Below, piece by piece: positions 8,062 through 15,567 of a stretch of DNA of 64,000 nucleotides. The stretch lies in assembly GCA_963718195.1 (NCBI GenBank), contig CAVQYQ010000009.1, positions 1 to 64,000 on the forward strand, in the 5' to 3' direction. The stretch is from MADRE3 sp963718195 (GTDB taxonomy: Bacteria > Desulfobacterota > Desulfobulbia > Desulfobulbales > Desulfocapsaceae). Position numbers and translations under genes: made by a program. Every line of letters starts with the position of its first letter. Position 1 is the stretch's first letter. The notes beneath the pieces were generated by a model. It saw only the letters and a list, made by a program, of their open reading frames with translations. It searched no databases and was not told the DNA's origin.

Positions 8062-11000
8062 TCAAGGGTTCAAACCCTTAAAAAAGGTTTCACGATTGGT
8101 AAGCTCACTGATCATTTCGGCTGCTTCAGTTTTGGTATATTCCAGTCTCAACAGTTCCTGACGATAAGAGGTGAGCACCTCTCTGGCTTTTAACGGCGCA
8201 TTTTCCTTGAGGTAGAGCTGGTACCTGAGAGCCACGCAGTCATCTTCCTGGGCAAGAATTTTGGCACTTTTTTCCAGGACCGTGAGCGCTTCACCAAAGC
8301 GATTGTGCTTTATAAGCATGGTGCTCCAGGTCAGACAGACCTGTCTTATTGTTTCATGGATTTCATCATAAAAGCTCAGTGCCTGATCACTGATAAAATA
8401 TTCTCTCAGCGTGAACTCTTCCCAGAAGGAAAAGGCTTCAATAAATGCGTTACCTGCCTGCCACCAGCGTTCCTGCTTTGCCAATTTCAAGCCACGCCGT
8501 GCGGATACCATGAATTCAATTGCATCTACGGTAACATGTTTCAATTGCAGAAATCCTTTTTCCACCTGAAAGTATGAAACAGCTGGAACCGGTAATTTCT
8601 CCTTGAACACTTTCCTGAATCTGTGAGTTAGAGTATCCAGGCTGTTGCGGGCCTTGTCCGGGGCGTTATCGGGCCACAGGGCGAGTTGTATCTGTTCCTG
8701 CCCGACGCTGAGACCAGGTGTGGTAATGAGAAGCCCGAATAACTCGCGCTGGAGTGCACTTAAATCCTGAAGAATAAGGAGCTTTTCTCCATGCAAGTTC
8801 ACTGAGAAATCACCAATGATGCTGATGTGCAGATGTGGAACTGCGGTGCCATCAGGTAAAAATGAGATAGCGTTTCTTTTTTCAGCACAGATATTTGCAA
8901 ATTCCGTTTCAATGCCATGCGCTGCAGCATACCGTAACAGCTGGCCCACACTGTCAGGCTCCCAACCCCAGAAATAGTTGAAGTTCTGCGTCTTCATGAT
9001 TGTCAGCCAGGTAGTGATAATATCAAAGCAACGATCATGATCCTCCTGTTCAATCGCGATGAGCGCAAGATATGCATAACAGCAGGCTTCAGCATAGGGA
9101 GTTGGAATGGATTTTGCGATTTCCAGCCCTTTTAAAAGATGCGTTGTGGCTTGATCCAGCATTCCGAGTTTGACCAAAGATGCCCCGGCGATCGCATGAT
9201 TATAAGCGATATAAAAAGGTCCACCCGATTCGTTTCGCAGGCTGGTAGATGTTTCAATATCCCTGAGGGCCTGATCTGTTTGACCGGTTAAAGAATTGGC
9301 GAATGCACGCCACTGAAGAAACTGGCTGGTCATATGATCACTGGTTGCGCTCTTGGAAACCATCATGCCCTGTTTCAGAGTCTCCAGGGCCTTTTCCCCC
9401 TCTCCTTTAGAGATCTGGTCAATGGCAGACCAGATAAAGAGATATGGTGCGGCTACGGTCTGACGGACGACATTTTCATCGACGCTTGCCTGGACCAGTT
9501 GTCTCTGGTGGGCGAACCCGGCTGCATTGCCATGCATGGACAAATCGCAGAGCTGCATGATGTGGAGTGTCAGCCGATTACTCATCCCCACAAGGGGGTC
9601 ACTTGCAAGGTGCAGCGAATGCTCTATCTCGTAAGTTGCCGCCCGTCGATTGCCGCTGAGAAGGGCGATGTAGCCGAGGATAAATCTGGTTGCTGCAATA
9701 AAATTTCCGCTCTCTCTTTTTTTTGCCAGCTCGTAGCCAAGCCTGGCATAGTAACCTGCCGTCTCCATTTTGCCTTCAAAAAAACAATAGCCGGCGGCAA
9801 GATTCCGGGCCACTATGATGGTAATTTCTATTGGCAGGTTTTGGTGGTTTCGTTCAAAAAGGGTTTGTGTACGCTGAAGGAGCATGGACCCCAGACGATA
9901 GCGGCCCGAGATTACAAAATGAAAATAGATAATCTGGGAGAGCGACATCAGTTCTCCTGCTTCATCATTACTCTGGGCGAACTGGGTTCTGCACGTCTCA
10001 AAATACGGTAGTGTGTGCCGGGGATTGAAGTCGGTTGCCAGCAGGCCGTAGAAAAAGGCGAGCCATGTATGTCTGAGCAAGGTTTTTTCTGGTATCGATT
10101 GCAGTACTCCTAATATTGTAACGGTTCGGTTATTGGCCACAAGCTCAAGTCCCCAGCGCTTCATTACCGTTTCCATTCGACGATAATCATGGCCCTTTCG
10201 TAATGGTTTCAGCGCTTTTTCTATCAGGTCATTGTCGAGGCAATAATCCGCTATTCGACAGTAGATATCTGCAACACCGTCGTCACCAAAGGTCTGTTTC
10301 CCTTTAATTTGCAGAAACTCCTGAAACAGGTGGTGAAATCTGAAAACTTGTTTGTCATCATCCAGATGATAGACAAAGAAGTTTTCATTTGCCATCCTGT
10401 CGAGATGGTGGCCAATATCACCTATTCCGGTTAAGAAACGGGCGAGGCTGATATCAATTTCATCGAGATAAGACAGTTGTATGAAGGTGTCACGCAAACC
10501 ATCAGAAACATGTGAGAATATTTCTTCTTCAAAATAGCTGAGTATATAGCCATCTTTTTTTTCATTAATCAGTTTCTGATTGTCTCCGTCTCCAAAGAAA
10601 CGAGCTTCTTTTGATCCTTTTCGTGCCAAGGGGTGGGCTGCCAGGACAATTCCCATAATCCAGCCGTTCGTTTCTTTCAGAATCTTTTCAGCTTCTTTCC
10701 TGGTGATACTGGTTTCAAATACAATCTCGTAGAGTGTTTCGATATCCTCCAGGCCAAGGGCCAGATCCTCAGTGCCAAGATAGAGCGGCATCGATGTCCC
10801 AGTAACGAGTTGATGCAATTTCAGGGGTTGCCTGCTGGTTAGAATAAAATGGAGCTGTGGGGGGGATGTGTCTATCAGGTAATCGAGAAGTTGAAGCGTG
10901 AATTGAGATTCGCCTATCAGGTGAAGATCGTCAAATACCATATAGACGTTGTCTTTTATACTGTTGTCAAGATCGTGGAGCAGGAGATTGACACATTCCT

Positions 11001-11367
11001 TGAAGTCCATTGGTCCAATCTGGCCCTCCTCGAGAATCGCAGCCAGCTGAGGAGAGGAGAATTCACTGAATTTCTTCGATAGAGCAAAATGAAGGGCTGA
11101 GAGAAACAGGACGGGATCATTATCCTCTGAACCGATCTGGTACCAGATGAACGGGTGATGGCGATGGTCGATATACTGATAGGCAAGGGTCGTCTTGCCT
11201 TGCCCTGCTTGGGCTTCTATAACGATTATCGTTCTTGATGAACCGGACGGGACCAATCGTTCGGTGATAAGGTTATACCGTTGAAGCGACTGGGATTTGT
11301 TGATCCTTGGAGGATAAAACTTGTTGGAGGCAATTGACTGTTGGAGTGTCTTGGAAGCTTTATTCAT
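8062..11367 (-). CDS. Large STAND-ATPase regulator, MalT-like with C-terminal SARP/BTAD module
   Basis: A 1101-residue predicted signal-transduction ATPase and transcription factor. The N-terminus matches MalT/LuxR-type STAND proteins (KFYPPR start, Walker A AGQGKTTL at about 54-60, Walker B VYMVFDDLH, then ILTSRQP). A long helical middle region (about 400-830) has TPR-like repeats. In place of the LuxR HTH of MalT, the C-terminus holds an OmpR-like winged helix (about 850-945, with ALQRELFGLL and LWPDNAPDKARNSLDTLTHRFR) and a bacterial transcriptional activation domain, as in SARP regulators. Ligand and targets are unknown; no metabolic neighbour points to one. It is monocistronic and its 3' end converges with the nth-like gene. 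Confidence 0.88.
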   Translation of the reverse strand: MNKASKTLQQSIASNKFYPPRINKSQSLQRYNLITERLVPSGSSRTIIVIEAQAGQGKTTLAYQYIDHRHHPFIWYQIGSEDNDPVLFLSALHFALSKKFSEFSSPQLAAILEEGQIGPMDFKECVNLLLHDLDNSIKDNVYMVFDDLHLIGESQFTLQLLDYLIDTSPPQLHFILTSRQPLKLHQLVTGTSMPLYLGTEDLALGLEDIETLYEIVFETSITRKEAEKILKETNGWIMGIVLAAHPLARKGSKEARFFGDGDNQKLINEKKDGYILSYFEEEIFSHVSDGLRDTFIQLSYLDEIDISLARFLTGIGDIGHHLDRMANENFFVYHLDDDKQVFRFHHLFQEFLQIKGKQTFGDDGVADIYCRIADYCLDNDLIEKALKPLRKGHDYRRMETVMKRWGLELVANNRTVTILGVLQSIPEKTLLRHTWLAFFYGLLATDFNPRHTLPYFETCRTQFAQSNDEAGELMSLSQIIYFHFVISGRYRLGSMLLQRTQTLFERNHQNLPIEITIIVARNLAAGYCFFEGKMETAGYYARLGYELAKKRESGNFIAATRFILGYIALLSGNRRAATYEIEHSLHLASDPLVGMSNRLTLHIMQLCDLSMHGNAAGFAHQRQLVQASVDENVVRQTVAAPYLFIWSAIDQISKGEGEKALETLKQGMMVSKSATSDHMTSQFLQWRAFANSLTGQTDQALRDIETSTSLRNESGGPFYIAYNHAIAGASLVKLGMLDQATTHLLKGLEIAKSIPTPYAEACCYAYLALIAIEQEDHDRCFDIITTWLTIMKTQNFNYFWGWEPDSVGQLLRYAAAHGIETEFANICAEKRNAISFLPDGTAVPHLHISIIGDFSVNLHGEKLLILQDLSALQRELFGLLITTPGLSVGQEQIQLALWPDNAPDKARNSLDTLTHRFRKVFKEKLPVPAVSYFQVEKGFLQLKHVTVDAIEFMVSARRGLKLAKQERWWQAGNAFIEAFSFWEEFTLREYFISDQALSFYDEIHETIRQVCLTWSTMLIKHNRFGEALTVLEKSAKILAQEDDCVALRYQLYLKENAPLKAREVLTSYRQELLRLEYTKTEAAEMISELTNRETFFKGLNP

Positions 11368-11381
11368 TAATCCTTAAAAAC

Positions 11382-12134
11382 TTATTGTTTGTCTTTACCA
11401 TGATTTCCCTGGTGCCAGAGAAATTGTCTACAAATTCCTCTGATAATGTTTGCATCCTTTTCTGTCAGCCGAATTCTTCCAAGAAACTGGCGAATGTTTC
11501 TCATCCAGTAATTATGACTTGTTTCATTGAGAAAATCAATTTTCAACAGAGATTTTTCAACATGCTCATACATGCCTTCAAGCTGAAATGTTGAGGCATA
11601 TTCAGGTGCTGCTGCTGCTTCTCGGGTCGCCTCGACTATGGCATAATACAACTCATAACAATGGATCGCTACAGCCTGAGCAAGGTTCAGAGATGAGAAA
11701 TCAGCGGTCGGTATACTGGAAGTATACTGACAATATTTCAGGTCGTCGTTTGTTAATCCTCGATCTTCCGGGCCAAAGAGAAAAGCAACGCGATTGTTTC
11801 GGAGAAGCGGCAACACCTGGTCAACCACCTCTCTGGGCGTCTGTTCGGCTGTTCTCTTTCTTCCGGTCCGGGCTGTTGTGCCGACAACAAAGGAAAATGG
11901 TGCAAGTGCATCGGCGAGGCTGGTATGCAGCTCCATCGTTTTGAGAAGATGGGCGGCATTGTGCGTTGCCATCTGTGCCATTGGTTCATAGTCGGGGTGA
12001 TGGTCTCCGACAACGATAAGTTTGCTTATCCCCATGTTGTAGCAGGAGCGGGCCGCAGCCCCGATATTGCCAGGATATTTGGGCGCCTTCAGTACGACGG
12101 CGACATTATCAAGAAGGGATCTGGATACATTCAT
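11382..12134 (-). CDS. SPOUT-family RNA 2'-O-methyltransferase, TrmJ-like
   Basis: A 250-residue SpoU/TrmH-type methyltransferase. The trefoil-knot signatures are all present: N-terminal KYPGNIGAAARSCYNMG, middle FLFGPEDRGL and C-terminal SSLNLAQAVAIHCYELYY. The C-terminal extension of about 80 residues, with WMRNIRQFLGR, is characteristic of TrmJ, which 2'-O-methylates position 32 of tRNAs in E. coli. Starting at 12134 gives the expected N-terminus (MNVSRSLLDNVAVVLKAPK); a longer frame adds 40 unrelated residues and crosses a terminator. It follows the STAND gene promoter region in the same direction, about 15 bp away, so joint transcription with that gene is possible. Confidence 0.88.
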   Translation of the reverse strand: MNVSRSLLDNVAVVLKAPKYPGNIGAAARSCYNMGISKLIVVGDHHPDYEPMAQMATHNAAHLLKTMELHTSLADALAPFSFVVGTTARTGRKRTAEQTPREVVDQVLPLLRNNRVAFLFGPEDRGLTNDDLKYCQYTSSIPTADFSSLNLAQAVAIHCYELYYAIVEATREAAAAPEYASTFQLEGMYEHVEKSLLKIDFLNETSHNYWMRNIRQFLGRIRLTEKDANIIRGICRQFLWHQGNHGKDKQ

Positions 12135-12156
12135 AGATAACGTTACAATAAAAAAA

Positions 12157-12181
12157 GGGTTGCCAGATCGTCTGACAACCC
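12157..12181 (-). terminator. Rho-independent terminator
   Basis: On the minus strand GGGTTGTCAG-ACGAT-CTGGCAACCC is followed by seven T residues. It lies about 50 bp after the stop of the coiled-coil membrane protein gene and just before the TrmJ-like start. Confidence 0.85.
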
Positions 12182-12228
12182 TCAATTCGATAATTGATAT
12201 CTGCGTGAAACCACCGATATCGCTCTGA

Positions 12229-12744
12229 CTATTCCTGCCTGTTGGAATCCTCAAATGAAACTTTGCTTATTTTCTCATACTCCTCGGCCTGTTTGTCGGG
12301 AGTTGTCGGCATCAGCCTCTTGAGCAGAGGCACGACTCCTTTTTCAGATTTTTCAAAAAGGTTTTCGGCTTCTTTCAGGGTGATTTGCCAGGCAGGTGCA
12401 AATCCAGGTGCTTTCTCAAACATGATGTCCAGAGCGGTCTGGTAGACAAAATATTGTCGAATTTCCTTTCGGCCCGGCTTTTGGTTGAGTGACTGGACGG
12501 TTATGCGAAGATTGTCCCGTTCCTGTTTGAGCCGGTCAAGTTCTGTCTTTCTTCGTTCATTTTCTGATGAATCTATTTCCAGTTTTGTATGAAGGTGTGC
12601 ACGCAACCGGTCTACCTCTTTCGACAGCTCTCGACGTCTGAGGAATCCCCTGACGTAGATAATTACACAAAGAATAATGCCAAGTGCGAGACCTTTGGCG
12701 AATGGATTCGTAATAATTGAGACAAACCAGCTCGTTTCTTCCAT
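12229..12744 (-). CDS. Membrane-anchored coiled-coil protein of unknown function
   Basis: A 171-residue protein not recognised as a named family. One transmembrane segment near the N-terminus (about residues 15-31, GLALGIILCVIIYVRGF) is followed by a basic stop-transfer stretch (RRREL). A predicted coiled coil (about 38-90) is rich in Glu, Arg and Leu. A more globular C-terminus follows (about 95-160), with FVYQTALDIMFEKAPGFAP. The topology suggests an inner-membrane protein with a cytoplasmic body, superficially like YhcB/DUF1043 or RmuC N-termini. It lies downstream of rnr with a 214-bp gap in which I see no clear signal, and it ends at a strong terminator. Confidence 0.7.
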   Translation of the reverse strand: MEETSWFVSIITNPFAKGLALGIILCVIIYVRGFLRRRELSKEVDRLRAHLHTKLEIDSSENERRKTELDRLKQERDNLRITVQSLNQKPGRKEIRQYFVYQTALDIMFEKAPGFAPAWQITLKEAENLFEKSEKGVVPLLKRLMPTTPDKQAEEYEKISKVSFEDSNRQE

Positions 12745-12958
12745 TATGTATCCTCCATAGGATCCGGTTGAAAGGATTTCTTGTGATTAAAAGGGAAACT
12801 TCACGTTCACAAATAAATAGGATAAAAGTGAGACCAAGTCAAGCGACAAAAACAGCTATTCACCGATATCAGATAGTTCTTTTCTGTCAATATCACAGGA
12901 AATGGGCAAAGATAGGGTCCACTGAGTGCAATTGACAGCCACTGCTTGCTGCTGGTTA

Positions 12959-15178
12959 TCAAGATGATTTTTGTTCAGTTCTTACCTCGACGCGCTTGAA
13001 GAAAATTTTATTGCTCTGGTTATCGACGTCGATCAACTCAACGTGCAGCGGATCACCGATCTGAAATGTCGACCCGCTTATATCTCCAACAACTCTATAC
13101 CGTTTTTCGTCGAAAAGGTAGTAATCGTCCGACATCGAAGACAGTTTAATGATACCGCTGATAAAGGTTTCAAGGAGCTCAACATAGAGCGATGTTTCGG
13201 TAACACCAGAGATGACGGCTGCAAATGTTTTTCCGATCTGGGTAGACATAAATTGTCTTTTCAACCGATCTACCATATCACGTTCAGCACTGATGGCCGT
13301 TCTTTCTTTGCTGGACAGAGCCTGGCCCGCTTCATTCAGGGGAATGGGGGCATTTGGGGTCTGGCCGCTTGTTGGTAACCCATCAAGCAGGGTGCAAATC
13401 TGCCTGTGCACGACAAGATCGGGATATCGCCTGATTGGCGAAGTAAAGTGGAGATAATTGTCTGTGGCAAGCCCGAAGTGGCCACTATTGTCTGAACTGT
13501 ACCTGGCCTGCTGCATGGTTCTGAGTAGCAGATTGTTGATAATGTATTCATGTGTTGTTCCTGCTGCGTTATCGATTACATCGTTATACCACAATGAATT
13601 TTCACCTGTTTGAAGCAGGGTGAAACCGAGGGTTGCTGCAAATTTGGCAAACTCAGATACCTTGTCCTGGTCTGGTCGTTCATGAATCCTGAACAATGTT
13701 TTGCGACCGGACTCGACGAACGTATTGGCGACCGCCTCGTTGGCTGCGAGCATAAATTCTTCAATTATCTGGTGGGCGAAATGAGTTTGGGTCCTTGTTA
13801 TTGAATTGACAGTGTTGTCAAGATTGAGGCTGATAGCAGCCGCTGGAATTGAAAACCTGATCGCGCCGCGCTTGATTCGTTTTTTTTGCAATTTCTTCGC
13901 CAGTTCTGAAGCCCATTGAAGGGGGGTAAGAAAATCTTTATGGGCTTTGCGTATTGCCTGATCCTGGTCAATGAGGATCTTTTTAACGATATCGTAGGTA
14001 AATCGATGCTTGCTTTTTATTATTGATCTGAAAAGGCGCTTGTTTGTCAGCTGTCCTGACTGGTCATAATCGAGCATCACCGTCAGGGTCAGGCGATCTT
14101 CGTTGGGGAGCAGGCTGCAGAGGTTATTGGATAGATTCTCGGGAAGCATTGGAATAACTGTACCTGGAAAATAAACCGAGGTGCCTCGCTCGAAGGCCTC
14201 AAGATCCAGTCGACTACCTGGTTTTACATAGGCACTGACATCTGCAATCGAAACAAAGAGACGAACCCCGCCGACTATTTTTTCCACACAGACTGCATCA
14301 TCAAAATCCTTTGCATCTGCGCCATCAATGGTGATGTGCAGAAGTTCACGCAGGTCCTCTCGTTTGTCGGGACCGGGGGATGGAGACGCGAGTAGAGATT
14401 CCTTTTTGGTTTCGGAATTGAATCCCTTTGCGAGGCCGAATTTCTCAACGACGAGTTCTGCCTGTACTGCAACCGATGCCGGGCTCCCCAGAATTTTTAT
14501 GATCTCACCAGTGACACTTCCGGTGAACTCCTGCTGTTCAATCAACTTGATAATGACCGCATCGCCATCCTGGACGTTGGTCACCGGTTGCGTGACTGTA
14601 ATGGAAAATGCAAAGCGCGGGTCTTCAGGGTAAACGATTCCATGGTTCAGATCCGACTTGAAAAACCCGGCAAGCTGACTCTTTCCTCTTTTGATTATAT
14701 GGAGCACCTCAGCCTCGGGCCTCCCATCCCTGCGAACGTTCAGAACCCTGACCAGAGCCCGGTCTCCATGGCGGGCTGAGGCCATTTTTGAAGCAGGAAT
14801 GAATGGGTCTTTGGTAAAGGTTTTTTTCTTGTCGTGGCAAAGAACCTCGGTTGCAAAACCAAAACCACGTGATTTTTTATCTATGGTTGCTTCGATGAGC
14901 GACAGATTTCTGCTCACGGTGAATCTGCTTCTACCGCTTTTTTGAAGGTCTCCACGGCGACAGAGCTCATCTACCACTTTTTCAACGGACATTGCCGCAG
15001 AATGAGGGAGGTTCAGTAAATTGAGCAGATCCCTGATACTCAGTGGTTTTTTGGACCGAGAGAGATTGGCGAGAATAGGCCTCGTGAGACGGCTCTGCAG
15101 GTGCAGGCTGTCTGTTTTTCGTCGTCCATGGGGTCGTTTACTTTTCCTTTTCAACCGTCTGTTTTTCTTTCTTGCCAT
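12959..15178 (-). CDS. rnr: Ribonuclease R
   Basis: Processive 3'-5' exoribonuclease (RNase II/VacB family) that degrades structured RNA and acts in rRNA and mRNA quality control. The 739 residues show a very basic N-terminus (MARKKNRRLKRKSKRPHGRR), a winged-helix segment (about 30-75), two cold-shock-like domains (about 90-230) and the RNB catalytic domain. The Mg-binding aspartates lie in TIDGADAKDFDDAV (about 290), and TSPIRRYPDL is present further on. A C-terminal S1 domain (about 640-725) begins FAAVISGVTETSLYVEL. The lysine-rich tail of E. coli RNase R is short here. Confidence 0.97.
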   Translation of the reverse strand: MARKKNRRLKRKSKRPHGRRKTDSLHLQSRLTRPILANLSRSKKPLSIRDLLNLLNLPHSAAMSVEKVVDELCRRGDLQKSGRSRFTVSRNLSLIEATIDKKSRGFGFATEVLCHDKKKTFTKDPFIPASKMASARHGDRALVRVLNVRRDGRPEAEVLHIIKRGKSQLAGFFKSDLNHGIVYPEDPRFAFSITVTQPVTNVQDGDAVIIKLIEQQEFTGSVTGEIIKILGSPASVAVQAELVVEKFGLAKGFNSETKKESLLASPSPGPDKREDLRELLHITIDGADAKDFDDAVCVEKIVGGVRLFVSIADVSAYVKPGSRLDLEAFERGTSVYFPGTVIPMLPENLSNNLCSLLPNEDRLTLTVMLDYDQSGQLTNKRLFRSIIKSKHRFTYDIVKKILIDQDQAIRKAHKDFLTPLQWASELAKKLQKKRIKRGAIRFSIPAAAISLNLDNTVNSITRTQTHFAHQIIEEFMLAANEAVANTFVESGRKTLFRIHERPDQDKVSEFAKFAATLGFTLLQTGENSLWYNDVIDNAAGTTHEYIINNLLLRTMQQARYSSDNSGHFGLATDNYLHFTSPIRRYPDLVVHRQICTLLDGLPTSGQTPNAPIPLNEAGQALSSKERTAISAERDMVDRLKRQFMSTQIGKTFAAVISGVTETSLYVELLETFISGIIKLSSMSDDYYLFDEKRYRVVGDISGSTFQIGDPLHVELIDVDNQSNKIFFKRVEVRTEQKSS

Positions 15179-15383
15179 AATATCTATTTATACCTTCAAC
15201 AGGTGTCAGCGTGCTTATTGTCTTATCTATAGGAATATTTGAGCGAATTCATCATATGGTTGTGAAGCAGACAAATCTCTGTAGAACCAATGTGTTCAGG
15301 ATCATCCTGTCATTTTTTTTGTTTCTCTTAAAATGCGGATAGATGACCGTTTATAGCTGATAAGTTATTAAAATAAAAAGGTT

Positions 15384-15503
15384 ATGAAGATTTTTTCGGG
15401 GTTACCCGTCGAGCAGGAGGTTATGGGTAATAAAATTGAAAGAGAACAAGTTGTTGCCATTTTTTTCCGGCGGCTTAATGTAACACAGGTGAGGCTTGGG
15501 TAA
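15384..15503 (+). CDS. Possible small ORF or leader peptide upstream of the RSH gene
   Basis: A 39-codon frame begins at an ATG preceded by AAAAAGG and ends 64 bp before the RSH start. The peptide is mixed and basic (MKIFSGLPVEQEVMGNKIER, then REQ-rich and FFRRLNVT). An internal ATG at 15423 follows GCAGGAGG closely. I recognise no family. It is included because the 389-bp gap 15179-15567 holds nothing else I can support. It may equally be noncoding leader. Confidence 0.25.
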   Translation: MKIFSGLPVEQEVMGNKIEREQVVAIFFRRLNVTQVRLG

Positions 15504-15567
15504 AATGAATATATTCTGCCGTGATGTTTCCTGACGGTCACCTGCCATGTCTGAAGAGTAGAACCAT

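Noticed and set aside
8064..8079. Hairpin AAGGGTT/AACCCTT as a terminator of the nth-like gene or as a SECIS
   Set aside because: On the plus strand it is followed by A, not T, and on the minus strand no T run follows; its loop also lacks the SECIS G.
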